The position numbers were made by a program, and so were the translations under genes. Positions 1 through 6,321 of a stretch of DNA of 19,261 nucleotides are shown piece after piece. The stretch lies in assembly GCA_003167475.1 (NCBI GenBank), contig PMTB01000045.1, forward strand, positions 1-19,261, read 5' to 3'. This stretch comes from a candidate division FCPU426 bacterium (GTDB lineage: Bacteria > Oederibacteriota > PGYV01 > Palsa-1178). Below the pieces are notes generated by a model, which searched no databases, was not told the origin of the DNA, and was given only the letters and a program-made list of their open reading frames with translations. Position 1 is the first letter of the stretch. Every line of letters begins with the position of its first letter.

Positions 1-1565
1 GACATAAACTGCGCGTCGGTCGGGGTATTCGAATCGGTCTGGAACCTTACGTTGTCAAGTTTGAAGACTTTTGTCCTGTACATACCAACGTTCTCATCGC
101 TTCCGGCTGTCTCTCCGCCGCCCTCGTCTATGCTTGCTATGATATTAAATACTTTGTTCACGTCATCGCGGGTCCCCACAATCATGAGCCTGTTCGCGCC
201 CGAACTGGGGTCAACAGCCGTGTTCACGTCTATCATGGGGTCCTTCGTGATCGCCGCATCCAACATTGTCTTTAATGAATTGGCGTCAGTCTGCCTGGGA
301 ACGTAGAACTTGGTTATTTTAGGCCTTAAGGATTTTGCCGTCTTGATCTCCGCCGCCGTTCCAACGCTTATTATTCCGTCGCTTATTTCATAGTACATGT
401 TCTGCGGTATAAGTATGTCTTTTAAAACCTTTTCAAGGGTCTGGTCGTCCTCCCTTATGGTCACAAGCGTGGCCGCTGAGGCCGCTCCCGGCCCGACAGA
501 AAACTCAAAACCAGTCTGAGTGGAGAGAAGCCTTAATACGCTTGTAAGCGCCGCGTCCTGTATGTTAAGCGATATCCGCTGGTATAGGTCCAGGTTTTTT
601 TTGGCTTTCTTGCCGCTTGCCGCCGGGTTATCCACGTCTACTATGATCTGATTCTGGTCCCTGGTTACCGTATAAGGGGCGTTGTTCCCCATATCCAGGC
701 GCACGTCCACTTCCTTTGATTTTGCGTTCTCGCTCACGATTATCTTGTTCACGCTTCCCGTGGCAAGCTCAACGGAGTCCTTTTGCCAGATGGATACCGC
801 GTCCTGTATATTTATGCTTAAAAATTTTCCCACCGTGTCTTTTATCACCCTGTACTTGACCGGCCCGTCCGTGGTTATGATTACACGCGTTTTTTTATCA
901 AAACTCTTCCCTGCCACGTCGATGACCCTGTACATCATGGAGCCTTTCACAACCGGCGCCGCCGTTTCCTTTTCCGGTTCGGCCCGGCCCGCTTTGGAGG
1001 CGCCCTTGGGAATATTCACGGTGATAGTGCTGCCGTTCTGGGTTATGTCCCATTTCTGCTTTTCCATCAGGTCAATTACAACCCATGCGGTGGATGAGTG
1101 CGGCGCGGTCCTTATCTTTCCTACATTCGACTTGTCAACCGCCCTCGTGTCGCTTTTTACATTAGTGTTAATAAGCTGTATGAGTATCCTGGGGTTTGGC
1201 GGCGCGGCTAGCTCGGTAGTCTTGTATTTTACGGGGGAAGAGGTAAGTATCCTGATCTCCATTTTGTCCTTAAGGTCAAGCGGAAGGATATTTTCAATTT
1301 TATTTCCCTCTGAAGCCGCCGGCGCCTGTTTTACAGCCGGCTTGACGGCGGGCTTAACGGCCGGCTTTGCCGCTTCAACGGGTTTTTGCGCGGGGGTTGC
1401 GGCCTCTTTTTGGACCGTCCCTGCCTCAAGCGCCTTGGTGCTATCCTGCTTTTCCACCGGCGAAACGCTGATAAAATCCTCGTCCTCGCCGGATAAAAAA
1501 GGTATAAAAACAAAAGCAGCTAATACCAATACTGCAAGTATTAACAGTTTAAAATTGGGCTTCAT
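1..1565 (-). CDS. pilQ: Type IV pilus secretin PilQ, partial (C-terminus outside window)
   Basis: About 521 N-terminal residues of the outer-membrane secretin through which the pilus fibre exits. The frame stays open to base 1, so the secretin pore domain lies beyond the window. Visible in order: a signal peptide (about 1-26, starting MKPNFKLLILAVLV); an Ala/Pro/Lys/Val-rich linker (about 45-85) with repeated KPAV units; two AMIN-type beta-domains (about 100-184 and 211-315), known to bind peptidoglycan in PilQ; an STN domain (about 330-409) with the LNIQDAALTSVLRLLS pattern; and a secretin N domain (about 415-485) containing RLMIVGTRDDVNKV. Two adjacent ATG codons follow an AGGAGG box. The second (1565) has 4 nt spacing and the first (1568) only 1 nt, so I chose 1565. 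It is last in the pilM-N-O-P-Q run, 94 nt after pilP. The assignment is secure from domain order and position. Confidence 0.93.
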   Translation of the reverse strand, partial: MKPNFKLLILAVLVLAAFVFIPFLSGEDEDFISVSPVEKQDSTKALEAGTVQKEAATPAQKPVEAAKPAVKPAVKPAVKQAPAASEGNKIENILPLDLKDKMEIRILTSSPVKYKTTELAAPPNPRILIQLINTNVKSDTRAVDKSNVGKIRTAPHSSTAWVVIDLMEKQKWDITQNGSTITVNIPKGASKAGRAEPEKETAAPVVKGSMMYRVIDVAGKSFDKKTRVIITTDGPVKYRVIKDTVGKFLSINIQDAVSIWQKDSVELATGSVNKIIVSENAKSKEVDVRLDMGNNAPYTVTRDQNQIIVDVDNPAASGKKAKKNLDLYQRISLNIQDAALTSVLRLLSTQTGFEFSVGPGAASAATLVTIREDDQTLEKVLKDILIPQNMYYEISDGIISVGTAAEIKTAKSLRPKITKFYVPRQTDANSLKTMLDAAITKDPMIDVNTAVDPSSGANRLMIVGTRDDVNKVFNIIASIDEGGGETAGSDENVGMYRTKVFKLDNVRFQTDSNTPTDAQFM

Positions 1566-1659
1566 CATGCCTCCTAAATTTCAGGTCCCCCGGTATATCC
1601 CGGGCATCCTGCTTTTCTTCCACGGGCCAAATAACCCCGTATTTTAAAAAAAGCCGCGG

Positions 1660-2160
1660 TTATTTTGACGCCGCGTTATTAACCGTATTTGCCGAACTTT
1701 CGGGCCTGATATCCGGCCCGCCGCTGTTTTCTGAGGGCAGCCTGAAAAGTACTTCCCTGTCGCCCTGCCGCAGAAGCACTTCAAAATCACTTTTGAATTC
1801 GCCCGTCACATCCGCAATCTCCATGTCGTTATCGCCGTAAAGTTTCCCGTCTGTAAATATATACCCGAAACTTATGCCGCTCTTGGTCCTGAAAAGCGCG
1901 GTTTTTACGCCGTTGCTTTCGGATACGCCCTGTATGGAGAGCGTCGTTATATCGACCGCCGATATGGAGTACGATGAATCTTTTTCAAACCGCGGGACAA
2001 AAGGATCCCTGCTTGCCTTATTCTGAAATATATATATGGGTTTGACCGTGAAGTCATCCCCGCTGTCATCAGCCTGTATAAAGGCGGTGCCGGATAAAAC
2101 GCCGAGAAACAAAACGCTTATCACTGCCATTATATACCTTTTATTTTTCTGTTTCAACAT
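1660..2160 (-). CDS. pilP: Type IV pilus assembly protein PilP
   Basis: A 166-residue periplasmic protein that links the inner-membrane PilN-PilO pair to the PilQ secretin. An N-terminal hydrophobic segment (about 11-28) is followed by the family hallmark RDPFVP at residues 51-56, then a beta-rich domain (about 70-150) expected to form the PilP beta-sandwich, and a polar Pro/Asn/Ser-rich tail. It starts 12 nt after the pilO stop. The site before ATG 2160 is only a weak GGGG; an internal ATG (residue 11) after AAAAGG is an alternative start. Proteobacterial PilP is usually a lipoprotein, but no Cys follows the hydrophobic segment here, so this version is probably anchored by an uncleaved helix or secreted free. 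The identity rests on the RDPF motif, the size and its place between pilO and pilQ. Confidence 0.88.
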   Translation of the reverse strand: MLKQKNKRYIMAVISVLFLGVLSGTAFIQADDSGDDFTVKPIYIFQNKASRDPFVPRFEKDSSYSISAVDITTLSIQGVSESNGVKTALFRTKSGISFGYIFTDGKLYGDNDMEIADVTGEFKSDFEVLLRQGDREVLFRLPSENSGGPDIRPESSANTVNNAASK

Positions 2161-2172
2161 AAAATGCCCCGC

Positions 2173-2805
2173 CTATATGAAAGAATATATTTTAATGCTC
2201 ATATCAATGCTTAAATTCTCTGACCCTATCCTGCCGGCGCTCCTTGCGTCCGCTTCGGAGAGGCCCCTGATAACGAGGTTTGACGAAGTTGTCAGCCTTT
2301 CTATGTATCCAAGCCTTGTGAGGAAATCACCCAGGTCCCTGAACGTGGCAAGGAACGAGACCCTGATCTCCATTTCCTTGTACTCGCCTTTGACCGTTTC
2401 TTTACCGGGTTCAAACCTGATGATGTTTATGTTCGATTCGGTGGCGCGCTTGGTTATCTCCCTTATGGTCTCCGAAACATTTGAGTCCTGCGGAAGCCTA
2501 CGGTTTATAAACTCGGTCCTGCTTGATATTTCAGAGGCCCTTTTTAAGAATTCCGGGTACTTGGCCACCATGGTCCTGGCATCCTGAAGTTCCTTGCTTT
2601 TTACCTCGAGAATGGCTGATTTCGCCTTGTACTCGTCCATGGCCGGCATCATGAGTATCTTCACATAGACATAGAGAAGGGCTATTGTGACTATGGCAGC
2701 CACGAAAATGTTCTGTGTCTGCTGTTTCGTCAACTTTATAGCCGGCGCTCCGCCCTGTTTTCCTGGAGCCCCTCCGGGTGCTGGCTTTCTCGGTGCATCA
2801 GCCAT
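2173..2805 (-). CDS. pilO: Type IV pilus alignment protein PilO
   Basis: A 210-residue bitopic inner-membrane protein that pairs with PilN and recruits PilP. It has a cytoplasmic Gly/Pro/Ala-rich N-terminus (1-30), one membrane helix (about 32-53, ending ALLYVYVKILMMP), a charged coiled-coil stretch (about 56-115) and a C-terminal ferredoxin-like domain (about 120-210) with the pattern FLATFRDLGDFLTRLGYIER that is characteristic of PilO. A GAGGAG site lies 8 nt before ATG 2805, which supports that start. The pilN stop is 24 nt upstream, and the gene is part of the pilM-N-O-P-Q operon. The long N-terminal extension (MADAPRKPAPGGAPGKQGG) looks disordered and is longer than in many PilO proteins. 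Confidence 0.9.
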   Translation of the reverse strand: MADAPRKPAPGGAPGKQGGAPAIKLTKQQTQNIFVAAIVTIALLYVYVKILMMPAMDEYKAKSAILEVKSKELQDARTMVAKYPEFLKRASEISSRTEFINRRLPQDSNVSETIREITKRATESNINIIRFEPGKETVKGEYKEMEIRVSFLATFRDLGDFLTRLGYIERLTTSSNLVIRGLSEADARSAGRIGSENLSIDMSIKIYSFI

Positions 2806-2829
2806 TGCTTGTTCTCCTCGTATAAAGCC

Positions 2830-3396
2830 TTATTGCCTGTCCTTTTTGTAAAGGTAGCTTATTTCAAAATTCGTGACTTTCATGTTTCTCGCCGCGTCCA
2901 CCGCATCCGCTATCTTTGCGGCCTTTATGTCCATGACGCCCTTTGACTCCTCGAGCCTCTTGATAAAATCCGCCACGATCACCTTTGAAAGAGTGTTGCC
3001 GCTGACATTGATGACAATGCCCTCGTCCTTTTCCTTTGTCTGTTCTATCTTGGTCAGCCACATGTCGGGCAGGAGCATTTCGCCTATGGAATCCAAAAGC
3101 TTCGGCCACAGGGCCTGGTCAAAAAGAAGGCTGTCCGCGACTTTTTTCTTTTTGGTGTAAACATCCTCCATGGCGTTGAACTTTTTAACCTCGTCGATCT
3201 TGTCGGCGAGCGATTTGGACTCGGCTTCGATCATTTTTATCTTCCGGTCTATCTCCACGTTCTTCTGGATCTGCAGAAAATATATGCCGATGAGTATCGC
3301 GACAGCCACTATGCCTATGCCGGCGCCGGCCAGTATCAACATCTGGACCTGTTTTTGTTTTTTTAATTTTTGGGGTATGAGGTTTATCTCAATCAT
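2830..3396 (-). CDS. pilN: Type IV pilus assembly protein PilN
   Basis: A 188-residue bitopic inner-membrane protein. The short cytoplasmic N-terminus carries the conserved INLIPQ motif (residues 4-9), which in this family inserts into the cleft of PilM. It is followed by a basic patch, one membrane helix (about 19-42), a charged coiled coil (about 45-90) and a periplasmic ferredoxin-like domain (about 95-188). Its ATG overlaps the pilM stop as ATGA (3393-3396), a classic translational-coupling arrangement that fits the direct PilM-PilN contact. Length is normal for the family. PilN and PilO share this architecture, but the INLxPQ motif and gene order make this one PilN. Confidence 0.92.
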   Translation of the reverse strand: MIEINLIPQKLKKQKQVQMLILAGAGIGIVAVAILIGIYFLQIQKNVEIDRKIKMIEAESKSLADKIDEVKKFNAMEDVYTKKKKVADSLLFDQALWPKLLDSIGEMLLPDMWLTKIEQTKEKDEGIVINVSGNTLSKVIVADFIKRLEESKGVMDIKAAKIADAVDAARNMKVTNFEISYLYKKDRQ

Positions 3397-4517
3397 TTTC
3401 CGGCCGCCTTCCTGAGGGCGAGCCCGAGCGCGACGTTAAAATGCACGGCGTTGGCGCGCAGATAATCGAAGTCAAAATTCTTTGAGTTTATATTGATGTT
3501 CTTGAAGGGATAGTTTATCTCGACCGGCATCCCGAGGCGCTCGGAGAGGAACCTGTCGATGTTCTTTATCTTGGAGGTCCCGCCGGATAAAAGGATCTTC
3601 TGGACGGGTTTGCGCTTTACCGTGGACTCGTAGTAATCAAATGAGCGCCGCACATCGTTCAGAAGCTTGTTCAATGCCGGCGTGATGGCCTCGAATATCC
3701 TGGACGACTTGTCGTCGTCGGAAGAAGGCATGGAATTCAAAAGGAGCGCTTCGCTTTCCACTACTATGACCGCATGCTGCTTTTTCATCTCCTCGGCCTG
3801 GGCAAAGCTTAAGTTAAACTCGCGCTGTATTTCCTTGGTGAAATTGTTCCCGCCTATATTAACGTCGCGGGTCAGGTGCGGTATGTCCTTTTCGCAGATG
3901 GTGATGGTGGTGAACTTCGCGCCCATGTTTATGATGGCGACGGTGTCCGCTTTGACCCCGGATTCGCTCTCGTCGTTGACGTTAAGCGAGTAGGCATTGC
4001 ACAGGGAAAAAGAATCCACGTCTATGACCACTGGTTCCACGCCCGCGTCTTTTAAGAGCGCCAGGTGCTGCCCCATGGTCTCGTTTTTTACGGCCACCAG
4101 CAGGACCTCAAGCTTTTTCTGGTTCTCTTCCTCGATCTCGTTTAAGACCTTGTAATCAAAAACAACCTGGTCCATACCCAGCGGTATGTACTGCTCGGCG
4201 TCGTAAGGGATCATGTTTTTAAGCTCGTCCTCGGTCATGTAGGGCACTTTAATGTACCGTATAATCGCGGAGTCGCTGGGGATGGCAGTTACGACCTTGT
4301 TGACGCTTATATTTTTTTGCTTGATGATCTTTTTGATGGAATTGACAAACAGCGCGTGCTTTACATCCGGGTCCATCTCATCGGCCGATTCCGAAGAAAC
4401 GCTGATAATTTCGGCGCCGGTAAGTTCAAAACCCTCTTTTAACTTTTTCAGCTTAATGGCCTTAATGGTCGAACTGCCTATGTCCAGACCTATAAGCTGA
4501 TTTTCAAAAAGTCCCAT
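3393..4517 (-). CDS. pilM: Type IV pilus assembly ATPase-like protein PilM
   Basis: A 374-residue cytoplasmic actin-fold protein that forms a ring under the pilus machine and binds the PilN N-terminus. The nucleotide-binding phosphate-1 loop is visible as GLDIGSSTIKAI (10-21). A second actin-like block, INMGAKFTTITI, lies near residue 196, and the adenosine-site block LLSGGTSKIKNI near 308. The start ATG 4517 follows a GGGAG site. The gene begins 42 nt after the prepilin peptidase stop and overlaps pilN by 4 nt, so it is most likely co-transcribed with both. I see nothing truncated or unusual. A divergent FtsA is excluded by the PilN-PilO-PilP-PilQ context and the YDAEQYIPLG segment typical of PilM. 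Confidence 0.94.
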   Translation of the reverse strand: MGLFENQLIGLDIGSSTIKAIKLKKLKEGFELTGAEIISVSSESADEMDPDVKHALFVNSIKKIIKQKNISVNKVVTAIPSDSAIIRYIKVPYMTEDELKNMIPYDAEQYIPLGMDQVVFDYKVLNEIEEENQKKLEVLLVAVKNETMGQHLALLKDAGVEPVVIDVDSFSLCNAYSLNVNDESESGVKADTVAIINMGAKFTTITICEKDIPHLTRDVNIGGNNFTKEIQREFNLSFAQAEEMKKQHAVIVVESEALLLNSMPSSDDDKSSRIFEAITPALNKLLNDVRRSFDYYESTVKRKPVQKILLSGGTSKIKNIDRFLSERLGMPVEINYPFKNININSKNFDFDYLRANAVHFNVALGLALRKAAGK

Positions 4518-4559
4518 TTACTCTCCCGGTAATTTTTTTGGCCGTTATACCCCGGCGCT

Positions 4560-5291
4560 TTAAAAAAATAATGCCCTCAAAATAAACGCCGCCGCTATGA
4601 AAGGCACGAAAGCGACCGCATCGGTCCTTTTAAGCTTTCCCAAAGCGAGCAGCAAAACCGCGCAGACCGCCCCTATTATGAAAGCATAATTTATTATTCC
4701 AATAATTTCCCTGAATCCGGAACAAAACCCCAGGGCCGCGGTCAGTTTGATATCCCCTTCGCCTATCTTGCCGTTTGAAAAAAAATTCAACGATAGGAGA
4801 ATGAACCCGCCGGCTGTCGCCCCTATAATACCGTCAAAAACATTAATCCCGGGATTGAGGTTAAACACGCCGGTAATAAGACCCGTAATGATCAAACAAA
4901 GCACAATCCCGTCCGGGACTATTTTTTCGTCAATATCAATGAACGCCAGGAGTAGCATATATCCTACCATTATTATATAAAAAAAATAGATTTTTTCAAG
5001 TCCAAACTTAAGAAAAAAGATAACAAACAGCAATCCCGTGAGGAATTCGACTATTGGGTACCGCAGCGAAATTTTCGTTCCACAGTTGCGGCACCTGCCT
5101 TTAAGCAACAAAAAGCTAAAAAGCGGTATATTATCATAAGGTTTAATGGGTTTTTTGCATTTGGGGCAGGACGAAGGCAGCCTTCCGACTATTGATATGC
5201 CTTTGGGAATCCTGTAGATGCAAACATTCAGGAAACTTCCAATGCATAAACCCAGTATAAAAACAAAAAAAGCCGTTAATACAACGGTAAT
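4560..5291 (-). CDS. pilD: Prepilin peptidase / N-methyltransferase (PilD, A24 family), apparent AUU start
   Basis: A 243-residue polytopic membrane aspartyl protease that cuts the pilin leader and methylates the new N-terminus. Visible: the family N-terminus with GSFLNV (18-23); two CxxC pairs (C42/C45 and C67/C70), the zinc-binding element of the methyltransferase half; the catalytic block IDIDEKIVPD (118-127); and GEGDIK (177-182) with the second catalytic Asp. The frame has no ATG, GTG or TTG upstream of GSFLNV before the in-frame stop at 5319-5321. A perfect AGGAGG sits 6 nt before an ATT codon at 5291, which gives exactly the expected N-terminus (TVVLTAFFVFILGLCIGSF). A TTG start at 5111 would delete GSFLNV and one CxxC pair. 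The gene is followed 42 nt later by pilM and preceded by an extended -10 promoter. Function is near certain; the start codon is inferred. Confidence 0.88.
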   Translation of the reverse strand: MTVVLTAFFVFILGLCIGSFLNVCIYRIPKGISIVGRLPSSCPKCKKPIKPYDNIPLFSFLLLKGRCRNCGTKISLRYPIVEFLTGLLFVIFFLKFGLEKIYFFYIIMVGYMLLLAFIDIDEKIVPDGIVLCLIITGLITGVFNLNPGINVFDGIIGATAGGFILLSLNFFSNGKIGEGDIKLTAALGFCSGFREIIGIINYAFIIGAVCAVLLLALGKLKRTDAVAFVPFIAAAFILRALFF

Positions 5292-5297
5292 GGCATG

Positions 5298-5303
5298 CCT
5301 CCT
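5298..5303 (-). promoter_or_regulatory. Shine-Dalgarno site that points to the AUU start of the prepilin peptidase
   Basis: Minus-strand AGGAGG, a full match to the anti-SD core, lies 6 nt before ATT at 5291. An out-of-frame ATG (5296) lies only 1 nt after the box and opens a six-codon reading frame ending in TAA at 5276-5278, so it cannot encode the peptidase. Confidence 0.7.
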
Positions 5304-5336
5304 TCGGGTAAAATCCCGCTATTCAAACCAGGTTTT

Positions 5337-5342
5337 ATTATA
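5337..5342 (-). promoter_or_regulatory. Extended -10 promoter of the pilD-pilM-N-O-P-Q unit
   Basis: The minus strand reads TGG-TATAAT, an extended -10 element, about 40 nt before the ATT start and Shine-Dalgarno site of the prepilin peptidase. No good -35 box is visible at 16-18 nt, which is tolerable for an extended -10 promoter. It would start transcription near 5330. Confidence 0.6.
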
Positions 5343-5432
5343 CCACAGTTATGAGAACAGGCTATGTAAATTATGAGGGGGGACGTAACCGGAATTACTT
5401 CGAAAACAAGACAGACCGCCTGTTATATTAAT

Positions 5433-5470
5433 CCCGCTCGTCCTCGACGGTAGGCGAGGACGAGACCGGG
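5433..5470. repeat. GC-rich inverted repeat (stem-loop) in the pilA-pilD spacer
   Basis: Arms CTCGTCCTCG (5437-5446) and CGAGGACGAG (5455-5464) are perfectly complementary around an 8-nt loop. Outer CCCG/CGGG arms (5433-5436, 5467-5470) extend the stem past a 2-nt bulge. There is no T-run on either side, so it is not a standard terminator. Confidence 0.7.
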
Positions 5471-5499
5471 GTTTGATGTTTGTAAGTTTTTCGTCGCTT

Positions 5500-5540
5500 A
5501 GTGCCCGTTAATTTTGTGCTTTCAAAATTTTACGGGCACT
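5500..5540. repeat. Long AT/GC mixed inverted repeat in the pilA-pilD spacer
   Basis: Left arm GTGCCCGTTAATTTTG (5501-5516) and right arm CAAAATTTTACGGGCAC (5523-5539) pair with one bulge around a 6-nt loop, and a flanking A-T pair closes the base. No T-run follows. It lies just upstream of the pilA terminator on the plus strand. This 5292-5626 spacer holds no gene I can support: only a promoter, two stem-loops and a terminator. Confidence 0.7.
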
Positions 5541-5581
5541 TATGTGAAACGCGAGTTCCTCAAAGCTAACAACCATCAATC

Positions 5582-5615
5582 AAAAAGGGCCGGCATTTCT
5601 GCCGGCCCTTTTTTT
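5582..5615 (-). terminator. Rho-independent terminator of pilA
   Basis: Perfect 9-bp stem GGGCCGGCA / TGCCGGCCC (5587-5595, 5600-5608) with a 4-nt loop, flanked by A5 on one side and T7 on the other. In the pilA direction the stem is followed by TTTTT, 31 nt after the pilA stop. It could also act in the plus direction. Confidence 0.92.
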
Positions 5616-5626
5616 GATTCTTTTGT

Positions 5627-6076
5627 TTATTCGTACCCATACATCGAGTACAATGTTGTCTTTGTGTCTGTCTGGGCATTGTTTACCCAAACATCTCCTG
5701 ATGCCACGTTGTATTTCCAGCCGTCCGTTGTGGTTACGATGTCGCCTGCATAACCGAATACGCTGACTGTTGCAACAGCAGTGCATGTGCCTGAAAGTTT
5801 CGTGCCGCCGCTGGGGTGTGTTACCTTCATGGACGGAACTGCCGACAGATAGTTCTTAAATAATACGTCTGTCAGGTTAAGCGGAAACACGCCCGTGTTG
5901 TCGCCGTAATAAATCGATACCGCTGACTTGATAGCGCCTACGTTGCCCTTTGTTGCGCCTTCTCTTGCTTTTTCAAGCATCTGGGCAAATTTCGGGATTG
6001 CTACCGCTGCCAGGATACCAATGATGGCAACTACGATCATGAGCTCGATCAAAGTGAAGCCTTTCTGTTTTCTCAT
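5627..6076 (-). CDS. pilA: Type IV major pilin / pseudopilin-like PilA
   Basis: A 149-residue prepilin and the likely structural subunit of the fibre. It has a six-residue class III leader MRKQKG, cut before F7 by the prepilin peptidase. The canonical hydrophobic helix FTLIELMIVVAIIGILA follows, with Glu at +5 (E11), which is needed for methylation and assembly. The soluble part is short and carries a DGWKYNVASGDVWVN segment resembling PulG/GspG-type pseudopilins and short pilins of deep-branching diderms. It has a single Cys (in SGTC), so no disulfide-bonded D-loop is possible. AGGGAGGTGAAAGT before ATG 6076 is an excellent ribosome site. It has its own TTGACA promoter and terminator, consistent with high, independent expression. 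A minor pilin or T2SS pseudopilin role is possible, but isolated expression inside a pil locus favours the major pilin. Confidence 0.9.
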   Translation of the reverse strand: MRKQKGFTLIELMIVVAIIGILAAVAIPKFAQMLEKAREGATKGNVGAIKSAVSIYYGDNTGVFPLNLTDVLFKNYLSAVPSMKVTHPSGGTKLSGTCTAVATVSVFGYAGDIVTTTDGWKYNVASGDVWVNNAQTDTKTTLYSMYGYE

Positions 6077-6121
6077 ACTTTCACCTCCCTTTTCTCTTTA
6101 AATTTTATTCCGGTTATAAGT

Positions 6122-6150
6122 AATATAACCTATTATTTAAGTTTTGTCAA
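6122..6150 (-). promoter_or_regulatory. Sigma70-type promoter of pilA
   Basis: Minus-strand TTGACA (6145-6150), a 17-nt spacer, and TATATT (6122-6127). Start of transcription is expected near 6115, giving a leader of about 40 nt. No sigma54 -24/-12 element is seen, unlike Pseudomonas pilA. Confidence 0.85.
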
Positions 6151-6164
6151 GTTTTTTGTTACCT

Positions 6165-6207
6165 TTTACTAAAATCGCTTACCGGTCTGTTTTGCGATTT
6201 CAGTAAA
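6165..6207. repeat. REP-like stem-loop, copy A (pilC-pilA spacer)
   Basis: Arms 6165-6178 and 6194-6207 (TTTACT-x-AAATCGC) form a 14-bp stem with one non-Watson-Crick position around a 15-nt loop. Read on the minus strand, the odd position is a G-U wobble. The minus-strand core AAATCGCAAAACAGACC resembles the plus-strand core of copy B. Confidence 0.7.
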
Positions 6208-6268
6208 TTTAATACTATATTTCCAATAAATACCGGCCTTTCCATACTCTTCTATGTATTCCACCCAC

Positions 6269-6320
6269 AATAAGATTAAAAATCGCAAACCAGACCTCAA
6301 ATGCGATTCTTAATCTTATT
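6269..6320. repeat. REP-like stem-loop, copy B (directly after pilC stop)
   Basis: 19-nt arms 6269-6287 and 6302-6320 (AATAAGATTAARAATCGCA) pair with a single odd position, again G-U in the minus-strand RNA and A-C on the plus strand, around a 14-nt loop. It starts 1 nt after the pilC stop codon. The plus-strand core AATCGCAAACCAGACC matches copy A in opposite orientation. No T-run follows. Confidence 0.75.
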
Positions 6321-6321
6321 G

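Noticed and set aside
682..1647. A 321-codon open frame on the plus strand
   Set aside because: It is the complement of pilQ. The minus-strand frame has a signal peptide, AMIN and STN domains, while this one resembles no protein family.
4560..5111. Prepilin peptidase starting at TTG 5111
   Set aside because: This start removes the GSFLNV block and one CxxC pair that are encoded just upstream in the same frame, and it has no ribosome site.
6077..6321. Sigma54-type promoter for pilA
   Set aside because: No GG-N10-GC -24/-12 element is present; a clear sigma70 promoter explains expression.
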